This document shows positions 26,928 to 40,639 of a DNA stretch of 64,000 nt, in pieces. Position numbers and translations under genes: made by a program. How positions within the stretch are numbered: position 1 is the stretch's first letter; every line of letters starts with the position of its first letter. Location: contig NZ_JAINVF010000003.1 of NCBI RefSeq assembly GCF_020400585.1, positions 248,001 to 312,000 of the forward strand, written 5' to 3'. The stretch comes from Streptomyces sp. NK08204. GTDB lineage: Bacteria > Actinomycetota > Actinomycetes > Streptomycetales > Streptomycetaceae. A model generated the notes under the pieces. That model saw only the letters and a list, made by a program, of their open reading frames with translations. It was not told where the DNA came from and did not search any database.

Positions 26928-27311
26928 GTGCCGCTCTCCGAGCACGAGCAGCGAATGCTTGAGCAGATGGAGCGAGCGCTGTACGCCGAAGACCCCAAGT
27001 TCGCGTCGGCGCTCGAGGGAACCGGGCTGCGTACGTACACCCGGCGGCGGGTCTACCAGGCGGTCGCAGGCTTCCTCGTGGGTATCGCGCTCCTGATGGT
27101 CGGGGTGATCGCCCAGCAGATCCTGGTGGGCGTGGTGGGCTTCCTCGTCATGCTCGGCTGCGCCGTACTGGCGGTCACCGGCTGGCGCAAGGCGCCCAAG
27201 CCGGGCGAGCAGCAGCCAGGCGTCGCTCGCCGCGGATCCAGGCCGAAGCGGTCCATGATGGACCGCATCGAGCAGCGCTGGCAGCGCCGCCGGGACGAGC
27301 AGGGCCGCTGA
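26928..27311 (+). CDS. DUF3040 membrane protein
   Basis: A protein of 127 residues. The conserved N-terminal helix MPLSEHEQRMLEQMERALYAEDPKFASAL defines DUF3040. Two membrane helices follow (VYQAVAGFLVGIALLMVGVIA, ILVGVVGFLVMLGCAVLAVTGW), then a basic tail ending QRRRDEQGR. GTG 26928 follows GAGGAGG. Actinobacteria-specific and usually found close to dcw; from memory, a protein encoded at this position in S. coelicolor has been linked to cell wall synthesis in sporulation, which I cannot verify here. Confidence 0.85.
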   Translation: MPLSEHEQRMLEQMERALYAEDPKFASALEGTGLRTYTRRRVYQAVAGFLVGIALLMVGVIAQQILVGVVGFLVMLGCAVLAVTGWRKAPKPGEQQPGVARRGSRPKRSMMDRIEQRWQRRRDEQGR

Positions 27312-27354
27312 CCGCTCCGCGCCACGCCGAGCGGGCCGCACATCCCACAGAACT

Positions 27355-27394
27355 CGGTGAAGGGTGACCACCAGCCGGTGGTCACCCTTCACCG
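27355..27394. terminator. Bidirectional terminator, 18-bp perfect stem
   Basis: Arms 27355-27372 and 27377-27394 are perfectly complementary with tetraloop AGCC. It sits between the convergent DUF3040 gene and the transglutaminase operon and can serve both strands. Confidence 0.85.
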
Positions 27395-27524
27395 CTTCCC
27401 GGGCCGTGGCGTCACCGCGCGCCTGCGGCAGGGCGCCGCGGGTGGGTACGGCAGGCCGCCCGAGGCGGCTCCGGACGGCGCGACCAGGTACGGTGCGCCG
27501 ACCCACGTCCGTGTCGCTTCCGTC

Positions 27525-27605
27525 CAGCCGCAGGCTTCCCGTTCGCGCAGGCTTCCGGTTCACGCAGGCCTGCGGTCCGCAGGTCTCCGGTCCGCGCAGG
27601 TGCGC
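27525..27605. repeat. Degenerate tandem repeat, ~16-17 bp units
   Basis: About five imperfect copies of a CGCAGGCTTCCGGTTC-like unit in the 480-bp space between the DUF3040 gene and the transglutaminase gene. The rest of this space, apart from the terminator, shows no supported gene. Confidence 0.6.
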
Positions 27606-27795
27606 GGGGCGCGCGCCTGAAGGCCCGACGCTGCTGCGCGAGCCCGGCCCGGGCCCTCGGCGGGCAGTGGTGCTTGCCGAACAGCAGGCCGCCGTGATCA
27701 TGAGCCAAGGCGGGCCGACGGCGTCCGTCGGACAGCTCGCAGGCGAACGGTTCGGCCGAGGAGGGCGTGCCCACGGGCGCACCCCCGGCGCTGCC

Positions 27796-32742
<4,947 letters not shown>

Positions 32743-32946
32743 CGGCCCTCCTCGGCCCCTTCATCCGGGCCGACGCTCTGCGTGCGATACCGGCCCACCC
32801 CGAAACACGGGCACCACGCGGAAATGGTTCCGCGTGCTGCCACACCCCGCATTCTTGCTGCCGTTACCGATTCGTGTCACTCGCCTGTGGACAACTGCCC
32901 GCAGGATGCCGGTTCCAGGGGTGTCGGGATGGGGTGGGCCCGGTCG

Positions 32947-33495
32947 TCAGGCCGGGTCGATCTCGCGCAGCAGACCCGTGTGCACGTCGAAGACGAAGCC
33001 GCGCACGTCCTGGGTGTGCAGCAGGAACGGCGAGGTCCGCACCCGCTGCATGGACTGGCGCACATCCTGGTCGACGTCCCGGAAGGACTCCACCGCCCAG
33101 GCCGGGCGCTGGCCGACCTCCATCTCCAGCTCGTGCCGGAAGTCCTCGGTGAGCGACTCCAGACCACAGCCGGTGTGGTGGATCAGGACGACGCTGCGGG
33201 TGCCCAGTGCCCGCTGGCTGATGGTCAGGGAACGGATCACGTCGTCGGTGACCACGCCGCCGGCATTGCGGATGGTGTGGCAGTCGCCCAGCTCCAGACC
33301 GAGTGCCGCGTGCAGGTCGAGCCGGGCGTCCATGCACGCCACCACGGCCACGTGCAGCACCGGACGGGCGTCCATGCCGGGGTCGGCGAAGTCCTGGGCG
33401 TACCGCTGATTGGCCTCAACGAGGCGGTTCGTCACACTGTCGCCGTTCGCTATGGCGCCTTCGGATCCAGTGGGAACTGCTGCAGAAGTCGTCAT
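32947..33495 (-). CDS. Beta-class carbonic anhydrase
   Basis: Interconverts CO2 and bicarbonate in the cytoplasm; 182 residues. Zinc ligands are Cys54 (ACMDAR, with the Asp56-Arg58 dyad) and His107/Cys110 (HHTGC). NAGGVVTDDVIRSL is also diagnostic. ATG 33495 is chosen; ATG 33501 is two codons earlier, and no strong ribosome site marks either. Divergent from the dcw promoter. Confidence 0.93.
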   Translation of the reverse strand: MTTSAAVPTGSEGAIANGDSVTNRLVEANQRYAQDFADPGMDARPVLHVAVVACMDARLDLHAALGLELGDCHTIRNAGGVVTDDVIRSLTISQRALGTRSVVLIHHTGCGLESLTEDFRHELEMEVGQRPAWAVESFRDVDQDVRQSMQRVRTSPFLLHTQDVRGFVFDVHTGLLREIDPA

Positions 33496-33670
33496 ACCCA
33501 TGACGGTACTGGTCACAGGCGGCATCAGTCCGCTGTGAGGGTGGACAAAGAACGTCATCGTGGCTTGTTGTGAGCTAACCCACACGGAGGGCAAACATGG
33601 TCCGGATGGGTGAATCCGTTCGAAGTGTGGTTCGCTCCGTGATGCGGTGCGCGACGCGCAGGCCGGTTGA

Positions 33671-33698
33671 TTGACGGCGGGACGGGGTGGACTAAAGT
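33671..33698 (+). promoter_or_regulatory. Promoter of the dcw cluster
   Basis: TTGACG (33671-33676), 16-bp spacer, TAAAGT (33693-33698). A start near 33705 would leave a ~145-nt leader before rsmH. The leader has a small hairpin at 33711-33725 and a possible 7-8-bp long-range stem pairing GGAGACG (33711-33717) with CGTCTCC (33769-33775). MraZ and its direct-repeat sites are absent. Confidence 0.6.
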
Positions 33699-33849
33699 GA
33701 CGCGAAAGCGGGAGACGAGTCTCTCTCCGCTGCTGAAACCCCCGGAGACCCCGGCACACGCCCGGACCCGTCTCCTCGCGCGCGCGGCGCGTACGTACGG
33801 CTCGGGGGACCCGACGGTGCGTACGGCCCGCCGGAACTGAGAGGCCCCT

Positions 33850-34806
33850 TTGAGCCAGAGTCGACACGTCCCGGTGATGCTCCAGCGGTGCCTGGACCTG
33901 CTGGCTCCCGCCCTGGAGCGGCCGGGAGCGGTGGTCGTCGACTGCACCCTCGGCCTCGGCGGGCACAGCGAGGCGCTGCTGGCACGGTTCCCCGAGGCGC
34001 GGCTCATCGGCCTGGACCGGGACAAGGAGGCGCTGCGCCTGTCGGGTGAGCGGCTGGCCCCCTACGGCGAGCGCGCCACCCTCGTGCACGCCGTCTACGA
34101 CGAGCTGCCCGACGTCCTCGACCGGCTCGGCATCGCGCGCGTACAGGGCGTCCTCTTCGACCTCGGGGTCTCCTCCATGCAACTGGACGAGGCCGGCCGC
34201 GGCTTCGCCTACGCCCAGGACGCGCCCCTGGACATGCGCATGGACCAGACGGCCGGCATCAGCGCCGCCGAGGTCCTCAACACGTACCCGGCGGGCGAGC
34301 TGGTGCGCATCCTGCGCGCCTACGGCGAGGAGAAGCAGGCCAAGCGGATCGTGTCCGCGATCGTGCGCGAGCGTGAGAAGGAGCCGTTCAGCAACAGCGC
34401 ACGGCTCGTGGAGCTGATCCGCGAGGCGCTGCCACAGGCCGCCAAGCGCACCGGCGGCAACCCGGCCAAGCGCACGTTCCAGGCGCTGCGCATCGAGGTC
34501 AACGGCGAGCTGGCCGTGCTCGAGCGGGCCGTCCCGGCCGCCGTGAAGGCCCTCGCCGTCGGCGGTCGCATCGCCGTGCTGTCGTACCACTCGCTCGAGG
34601 ACCGTCTGGTGAAGCAGGTCTTCGCGGCCGGTGCCGCGTCCACCGCCCCGCCCGGGCTGCCGGTCGTGCCCGAGCGCTACCAGCCCCGGCTCAAGCTGCT
34701 CACGCGCGGTGCCGAACTTCCCACCGAGGAGGAGATCGCGGAGAACCGCCGGGCGGCTCCGGCCCGGCTGCGCGGTGCCGAGCGCATCAGGGAGGACGCC
34801 GAGTGA
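33850..34806 (+). CDS. rsmH: 16S rRNA m4C1402 methyltransferase RsmH (MraW)
   Basis: Methylates N4 of C1402 in the ribosomal P site; 318 residues. N-terminus [17 protein letters not shown], motif [57 protein letters not shown], and C-terminal [13 protein letters not shown] and R-rich end. It starts at TTG 33850 with GAGAGG five bases upstream; a rare start codon that may damp the first dcw gene. First gene of the cluster here. Confidence 0.95.
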   Translation: MSQSRHVPVMLQRCLDLLAPALERPGAVVVDCTLGLGGHSEALLARFPEARLIGLDRDKEALRLSGERLAPYGERATLVHAVYDELPDVLDRLGIARVQGVLFDLGVSSMQLDEAGRGFAYAQDAPLDMRMDQTAGISAAEVLNTYPAGELVRILRAYGEEKQAKRIVSAIVREREKEPFSNSARLVELIREALPQAAKRTGGNPAKRTFQALRIEVNGELAVLERAVPAAVKALAVGGRIAVLSYHSLEDRLVKQVFAAGAASTAPPGLPVVPERYQPRLKLLTRGAELPTEEEIAENRRAAPARLRGAERIREDAE

Positions 34807-34840
34807 GCGAGTCGGGTCCGCCGGACTCACCGGAGGCCAT

Positions 34841-35518
34841 GTGAGCAGGAAACCCGAACTGAGGGGGAGGGCCGCCCGGCTCGCCCGGCTCTTGCCAGCC
34901 GGGCGCGCGCGGGCGGCCCGCACCCCGTTCGTCTTCCTCGTCGTCCTGCTGCTCGGCGGCGGCCTCATCGGGCTGCTGGTGCTCAACTCCGCCCTCAGTG
35001 AAGGCTCGTTCAAACTCGACGCCCTCCAGAAGCAGACGAAGAACCTCACCGACGAGGAGCAGGCGCTCCAGCGGGACATCGACGCCTACTCGTCCCCCGA
35101 CGCCCTCCAGCGCCGCGCCCGCGAACTCGGCATGGTCCCCGGCGGCGACCCGGCCTTCCTCGGCCCCGACGGCACCGTCAAGGGCGTCCCCGGCGCCGCC
35201 GGCCCCGAATCCGCCGCCTTCAACGCCCCGGTCGCCCCCGAGGCGATGACCCCGGCCACCGGCCGCTCCCCGGCGCCGCCCTCCACGGGCCCCTCCGGCG
35301 CTCCGTCCATGCCCCCCTCCACGTCCCCTTCCGCACCCCCCTCCGCGCCGCTCTCCGCGCCCCCGTCCGCGGTGGCCTCCGCGGCTCCCTCGTCGACCTC
35401 CTCCGGGGGCCCCTCCGTGGCGCCCTCCACCCCGCCGGTCCGGCCGCACGGCGCCCCCGCCCCGCCGGCCGCGGTGACCGGTCCCCAGTCAGCCCCTCCT
35501 CCGACCTCCGGCAGGTGA
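34841..35518 (+). CDS. ftsL: Cell division protein FtsL with Pro/Ser-rich C-terminal extension
   Basis: Bitopic divisome protein of 225 residues. A short basic cytoplasmic part precedes one membrane helix (PFVFLVVLLLGGGLIGLLVLNSAL). A leucine-zipper-like coiled coil (FKLDALQKQTKNLTDEEQALQRDIDAY, SPDALQRRARELGMVPGGDPAFL) follows. From about residue 125 comes a ~100-residue Pro/Ser/Ala tail with SAPPSAPLSAPPS-type repeats. FtsL is usually near 100-120 residues, so the extracytoplasmic tail is an actinobacterial addition. GTG 34841 follows CGGAGG. GTGA overlap with ftsI. Confidence 0.88.
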   Translation: MSRKPELRGRAARLARLLPAGRARAARTPFVFLVVLLLGGGLIGLLVLNSALSEGSFKLDALQKQTKNLTDEEQALQRDIDAYSSPDALQRRARELGMVPGGDPAFLGPDGTVKGVPGAAGPESAAFNAPVAPEAMTPATGRSPAPPSTGPSGAPSMPPSTSPSAPPSAPLSAPPSAVASAAPSSTSSGGPSVAPSTPPVRPHGAPAPPAAVTGPQSAPPPTSGR

Positions 35519-37500
35519 CGGAAGTGTCCGACAGGCAACCGCCGCGCCGTCGTGTGCCCGGACCGGCCAAGCCTCCCCGGCCGCAGGGCGCCGTGCGGCG
35601 GCAGCCCGGCCCCGGTGCCCGTCCCGCCCGCCGCCCGGGCGGCACGCGGCCCCCGGCCCAGCGTCCGGACCGGCGCCCCCTGCGGCTCGGCAGCCCCCGG
35701 CCCCGGCTGCGCATGGTCGGCTTCGCCCTGGCGCTGGTGCTGCTCGCCTTCGTCGTACGGCTGCTCCAGGTGCAGGCCGTCGACGCCCGCGCATACGCCG
35801 CGCGGGCCGAGCAGAACCGCTATGTCGTGCACACCCTGGCCGCCGCACGCGGCGGCATCACCGACCGCAACGGGGTGGCCCTCGCCATCAGCGAGGACGC
35901 CTACGACATCACCGCCGACCCGACGATGTTCACGGCCAGACAGCTGAAGATCGACGACGGGCCCGAACAGGCCGCGGCCCTGCTCGCGCCGATCCTCGGC
36001 CAGGACCAGTCCACGATCGTCAAGAAGCTCAGGCCCAGGAACAAGAACGCCCGCTACACCCGGCTCGCCGCCCGCCGGACCCCGCAGGTCTGGAAGCAGA
36101 TCAAGGACCTGAAGTCCGCCCTGACCAAGAAGGCCGCGACGGACCACAACACGGTCAACGTGCTGGCCGGCGTCTTCGCCGACCCCAGCAGCCAGCGCGT
36201 GTACCCGAACGGCGACCTCGCCGCCGGGATACTGGGCTGGGTCAACGCCGAGGGCCGGGGTGGCGGCGGCATCGAGCAGGAGCTGGACAAACAGCTCTCC
36301 GGCAAGGACGGCAAGATCCGCTACGCCCAGGCCGGCGGGCGCGAGGTGCCCACCGTCGGGTCCACGGAGACACCCGCCGTGCCGGGCTCGGACGTCGAAC
36401 TCACCATCGACCGCGACATCCAGTGGGCGGCGCAGAACGCCATCACCGAGCAGGTGAAGAAGTCCAGGGCGGACCGCGGCTACGTCATCGTCCAGGACAC
36501 CCGTACGGGGCAGGTCCTGGCCATGGCCAACTCGCCCGGCTTCGACCCGAACGACCTGTCGAAGGCCGACTCCACGGCCATGGGCAACGCGGCCGTCCAG
36601 GACGCCTACGAGCCCGGCTCCACCGCCAAGGTGATGTCCATGGCGGCCGTGCTGGAGGAGAACGCGGCCACCCCGCTCACCCACGTCGTCGTACCCAACC
36701 GGCTGCACCGCGGCGACCGGCTCTTCCAGGACGACGTCGACCACATCACCTGGTACCTCACCCTCAACGGCGTGCTCGCCAGGTCCAGCAACATCGGCAC
36801 CATCCTCGCCGCCGGCCAGCTGGGCAGGACCCAGCCCGAGGCCAACCGGGTCCTCTACTCGTACCTGCACAAGTTCGGCATCGGCAGGTACACCGGGCTC
36901 GGCTTCCCCGGCGAGACGCCGGGCATCCTCGCCCCCGCCGCCAAGTGGTCGACCTCGCAGCAGTACACGATTCCTTTCGGCCAGGGTTTCTCCATCAACG
37001 CCATGCAGGCCGCCTCCGTGTACTCGACCATCGCCAACGGCGGCGTGCGCGTCGAGCCGACGCTGGTGCGCGGCACCAAGGGTGCCGACGGGCGCTTCAC
37101 CCCCGCGCCGAAGCCCGAGCGGACGCGCGTCGTCAGCGAGAAGACCGCGAAGGCCCTCGCGCAGATGCTGGAGTCCGTCGTGGACGACGAGCACGGCACC
37201 GGCATCAAGGCCCGCATCCCCGGCTACCGGGTCGCGGGCAAGACCGGCACGGCCAACCGTGTGGATCCGGCCACCGGCAAGTACCACGGCTACACGTCGT
37301 CGTTCGCCGGGTTCGCCCCTGCGGACAACCCCCGCATCACCGTCTACTGCGCCATCCAGAACGCCACCTCCGGCAACTACTTCGGGGGCCAGATCTGCGG
37401 TCCGATCTACAAGCAGGTGATGGAGTTCGCCCTGAAGACCCTGCAGATCCCGCCGACCGGCGCGAAGGCGGCGAACCTGCCCGTCGACTACAAGCCCTGA
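35515..37500 (+). CDS. ftsI: Septal peptidoglycan transpeptidase FtsI (PBP3 class)
   Basis: Class B penicillin-binding protein that crosslinks septal wall; 661 residues. A basic, Pro-rich cytoplasmic arm (1-65) precedes a membrane helix (MVGFALALVLLAFVVRLL), a pedestal domain with RGGITDRNG, and the transpeptidase. Catalytic Ser369 is in STAK (369-372), SSN is at 424-426 and KTG at 576-578. GTG 35515 overlaps the ftsL stop. In Streptomyces it is needed for sporulation septation rather than for viability. Confidence 0.95.
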   Translation: MTEVSDRQPPRRRVPGPAKPPRPQGAVRRQPGPGARPARRPGGTRPPAQRPDRRPLRLGSPRPRLRMVGFALALVLLAFVVRLLQVQAVDARAYAARAEQNRYVVHTLAAARGGITDRNGVALAISEDAYDITADPTMFTARQLKIDDGPEQAAALLAPILGQDQSTIVKKLRPRNKNARYTRLAARRTPQVWKQIKDLKSALTKKAATDHNTVNVLAGVFADPSSQRVYPNGDLAAGILGWVNAEGRGGGGIEQELDKQLSGKDGKIRYAQAGGREVPTVGSTETPAVPGSDVELTIDRDIQWAAQNAITEQVKKSRADRGYVIVQDTRTGQVLAMANSPGFDPNDLSKADSTAMGNAAVQDAYEPGSTAKVMSMAAVLEENAATPLTHVVVPNRLHRGDRLFQDDVDHITWYLTLNGVLARSSNIGTILAAGQLGRTQPEANRVLYSYLHKFGIGRYTGLGFPGETPGILAPAAKWSTSQQYTIPFGQGFSINAMQAASVYSTIANGGVRVEPTLVRGTKGADGRFTPAPKPERTRVVSEKTAKALAQMLESVVDDEHGTGIKARIPGYRVAGKTGTANRVDPATGKYHGYTSSFAGFAPADNPRITVYCAIQNATSGNYFGGQICGPIYKQVMEFALKTLQIPPTGAKAANLPVDYKP

Positions 37501-37551
37501 CCAGCCCCGGTCCAAGGCCCGGCACCACGGAAGACCACCAGGAAGCAAGTC

Positions 37552-39219
37552 GTGACAACGATCACCCCCGATCCCGGGAACCAGTCCGGGAACCACAGCA
37601 CCCCAGGGGGCTCACTTCGCTCCGGAGCGGGTGCGCCCGGTACGCTCACCGCCGTGCCACACGCTGATCAGTACCAAACCACCCAGAAGGGCGCTTCCGT
37701 GACATACCCGGGACCGCCGCGACCGGTTCAGGCCCCCGCCACACCCCTCGCGGAGCTGGCCGATCAGCTGGGTGTCGCCGCCGAGAACACCAGCGCCCGG
37801 GTCACGGGGATCACCCACGACTCGCGTGCCGTGCGCCCCGGCGACCTCTACGCCGCCCTCCCCGGCGCCCGCCTGCACGGCGCCGACTTCGTCACCCAGG
37901 CCGCCGGCCTCGGCGCCGTCGCCGTGCTGACCGACCCGACGGGGGCCGAACGCGCCGCCGCGACCGGACTGCCGGTCCTGGTCGTGGACGACCCACGCGC
38001 CCGGATGGGCGAGCTGGCGGCGACGATCTACGGCCACCCGGGCCGCGACCTGCTCCAGATCGGCATCACCGGCACCTCCGGCAAGACCACCACCGCCTAC
38101 CTGGTCGAGGGCGGGCTCAGGACCACCCGCCGCACCGGGCTCATCGGCACCGTCGAGATGCGCATCGGCGACGAGCGCATCAAGTCCGAGCGCACCACCC
38201 CCGAGGCCACCGACCTGCAGGCCCTCTTCGCCGTCATGCGTGAACGCGGCGTCGAGGCGGTCGCCATGGAGGTCTCCAGCCACGCCCTGGTCCTCGGCCG
38301 GGTCGACGGCTGCGTCTTCGACATCGCCGTCTTCTCCAACCTCAGCCCGGAGCACATGGAGTTCCACTCCGGCATGGAGGACTACTTCCAGGCCAAGGCG
38401 GAGCTGTTCACACCGAGACGCAGCAGACTCGGGGTGATCAACCTCGACGACGAGTACGGCCGCCGGCTCGCCGGGGAGGCGACCGTCCCGGTCGTCACCT
38501 TCTCCGCCGAGGGCCACCCCGACGCCGACTGGCGCGCCGCCGACGTCCAGGTCGGCCCCATGGACTCGACGTTCACCGTCCTCGGCCCCCAGGGCGAGCG
38601 GATCCGCGCCAGGTCGCCGCTGCCCGGCCCGTTCAACGTGGCGAACACCCTCGCCGCCGTCGTCGCCCTCGCCGCGGCCGGTCTCGACCCCCAGGCCGCC
38701 GCCGACGGCATCGCCGCCGTACCGGGCGTGCCCGGCCGGCTGGAGCGCGTCGACGTCGGCCAGCCCTACCTCGCGGTGGTCGACTACGCGCACAAGACCG
38801 ACGCCGTCGAGTCGGTGCTCAGGGCGCTGCGCAAAGTCACCAAGGGCCGGCTGCACGTCGTCCTCGGCTGCGGCGGCGACCGCGACCGGACCAAGCGCGG
38901 CCCGATGGGCGCCGCCGTGGCCCGGCTCGCCGACACGGCCGTACTGACCTCCGACAACCCCCGCTCCGAGGACCCCCTCGCGATCCTCGCCGCCATGCTC
39001 CAGGGCGCGGCCTGCGTGCCCGTGCACGAGCGCGGCGAGGTGCTCCTCTTCGAGGACCGGGCCGCCGCGATCGCCGCCGCCGTGGGCCGCGCCCAGGCCG
39101 GCGACACCGTGCTGGTCGCGGGCAAGGGCCACGAGCAGGGCCAGGACATCGCCGGCGTGGTCCGTCCCTTCGACGACCGCCAGGTGCTTCGCGAAGCTAT
39201 CCAGAAGACCCAGGGATGA
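37552..39219 (+). CDS. murE: UDP-MurNAc-tripeptide synthetase MurE
   Basis: Adds diaminopimelate to UDP-MurNAc-L-Ala-D-Glu. Mur ligase motifs are HDSRAVRPGDLYAALPG, ITGTSGKTTTAYLVEGGL, EVSSHALVLGRVDG and VVDYAHKTDAVE. The DNPRSEDP motif selects diaminopimelate rather than lysine, matching the LL-DAP wall of Streptomyces. The frame from GTG 37552 gives 555 residues, but its first ~50 residues are low-complexity. GTG 37699, preceded by AGAAGGG, gives a 506-residue enzyme of normal length and may be the real start. Followed four bases later by murF. Confidence 0.92.
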   Translation: MTTITPDPGNQSGNHSTPGGSLRSGAGAPGTLTAVPHADQYQTTQKGASVTYPGPPRPVQAPATPLAELADQLGVAAENTSARVTGITHDSRAVRPGDLYAALPGARLHGADFVTQAAGLGAVAVLTDPTGAERAAATGLPVLVVDDPRARMGELAATIYGHPGRDLLQIGITGTSGKTTTAYLVEGGLRTTRRTGLIGTVEMRIGDERIKSERTTPEATDLQALFAVMRERGVEAVAMEVSSHALVLGRVDGCVFDIAVFSNLSPEHMEFHSGMEDYFQAKAELFTPRRSRLGVINLDDEYGRRLAGEATVPVVTFSAEGHPDADWRAADVQVGPMDSTFTVLGPQGERIRARSPLPGPFNVANTLAAVVALAAAGLDPQAAADGIAAVPGVPGRLERVDVGQPYLAVVDYAHKTDAVESVLRALRKVTKGRLHVVLGCGGDRDRTKRGPMGAAVARLADTAVLTSDNPRSEDPLAILAAMLQGAACVPVHERGEVLLFEDRAAAIAAAVGRAQAGDTVLVAGKGHEQGQDIAGVVRPFDDRQVLREAIQKTQG

Positions 39220-39223
39220 ACTT

Positions 39224-40639
39224 GTGATCGCCCTCTCCCTCGCCGAGATCGCAGCAGTCGTCGGCGGGCAGACGCACGACATACCGGATCCGTCCGCCCA
39301 GGTCACCGGACCGGTCGTCCGGGACTCCCGCGAGGTGGTGCCCGGCAGCCTCTTCGCCGCCTTCGTCGGTGAGCGCGTGGACGGCCACGACTACGCCGCC
39401 GCGGTCGTCGAGGCGGGCGCGGTCGCCGTCCTCGCCTCCCGGCCCGTGGGCGTGCCCGCGATCGTCGTGGACGACGTCCAGGACGCCCTCGGCGCGCTCG
39501 CCCGGGACGTCGTACGCCGGCTCGGCGCGACCCTCGTCGCCCTGACCGGTTCCGCGGGCAAGACCAGCACCAAGGACCTCCTCGCCCAGGTGCTCCGGCG
39601 CAAGGCGCCGACCGTCTTCACGCCCGGCTCGCTCAACAACGAGATCGGGCTGCCGCTGACCGCCCTGTCCGCCACCGAGGAGACCGAGTTCCTCGTGCTG
39701 GAGATGGGCGCCCGCGGCATCGGGCACATCCGCTACCTCACCGGCCTCACCCCGCCGAGGATCGGCCTCGTGCTCAACGTCGGCAGCGCCCACATCGGCG
39801 AGTTCGGCGGCCGGGAGCAGATCGCCCAGGCGAAGGGCGAACTGGTCGAGGCCCTGCCTGCCCAGGACGAGGGCGGGGCGGCGATCCTCAACGCCGACGA
39901 CCCGCTGGTGCGGGCCATGGCCTCGCGTACCAAGGCGAAGGTGGTCCTTTTCGGAGAGTCGGCCGAAGCGGACGTACGCGCCGAGAACGTGCGACTCACG
40001 GACAGCGGACAGCCCGCATTCAGGCTTCACACACCCTCCGGTGCATGCGATGTGACCATGCGCCTGTACGGTGAGCACCACGTGTCGAACGCGCTCGCCG
40101 CAGCCGCCGTCGCCCATGAGCTGGGTATGTCCGTAAGCGAGATCGCCACCGCGCTCTCCGAGGCGGGCTCCCTCTCCCGCTGGCGCATGGAGGTCACCGA
40201 GCGCCCGGACGGCGTGACCATCGTCAACGACGCCTACAACGCCAACCCCGAGTCCATGCGGGCCGCTCTCAGGGCGCTCGCGGCCATGGGCAAGGGGCGC
40301 CGCACGTGGGCGGTGCTCGGCAAGATGGCCGAGCTGGGGGACGAGGCGCTCGCCGAGCACGACGCCGTCGGACGGCTCGCCGTCCGGCTCAACGTCAGCA
40401 AGCTCGTCGCGGTCGGGGGGATCGAGGCCTCCTGGCTGCAACTGGGCGCATATAACGAGGGTTCGTGGGGTGAGGAGTCGGTGCACGTGTCCGACGCACA
40501 GGCGGCGGTCGACCTGTTGCGCAGAGAATTGCGTCCGGGAGACGTCGTACTCGTGAAGGCGTCCCGTTCGGTGGGTCTCGAGAGCGTTGCCCAGGCTCTG
40601 GTCGACGGCGGTGCCGAGGGTGAGGTTGCCGCCCGATGA
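39224..40639 (+). CDS. murF: UDP-MurNAc-pentapeptide synthetase MurF
   Basis: Adds D-Ala-D-Ala to complete the pentapeptide; 471 residues. Motifs are VVRDSREVVPGSLFAAFVGERVDGHDY, the ATP loop LTGSAGKTSTKDLLAQVL, EMGARGIGHIRYL, NVGSAHIGEFGG and TIVNDAYNANPESMRAAL. GTG 39224 starts just after murE. ATGA overlap with mraY. Confidence 0.95.
   Translation: MIALSLAEIAAVVGGQTHDIPDPSAQVTGPVVRDSREVVPGSLFAAFVGERVDGHDYAAAVVEAGAVAVLASRPVGVPAIVVDDVQDALGALARDVVRRLGATLVALTGSAGKTSTKDLLAQVLRRKAPTVFTPGSLNNEIGLPLTALSATEETEFLVLEMGARGIGHIRYLTGLTPPRIGLVLNVGSAHIGEFGGREQIAQAKGELVEALPAQDEGGAAILNADDPLVRAMASRTKAKVVLFGESAEADVRAENVRLTDSGQPAFRLHTPSGACDVTMRLYGEHHVSNALAAAAVAHELGMSVSEIATALSEAGSLSRWRMEVTERPDGVTIVNDAYNANPESMRAALRALAAMGKGRRTWAVLGKMAELGDEALAEHDAVGRLAVRLNVSKLVAVGGIEASWLQLGAYNEGSWGEESVHVSDAQAAVDLLRRELRPGDVVLVKASRSVGLESVAQALVDGGAEGEVAAR

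Noticed and set aside
33540..33849. mraZ or a structured RNA gene upstream of rsmH
   Set aside because: No MraZ-like coding frame or conserved RNA core was found; the stretch reads as promoter and leader.
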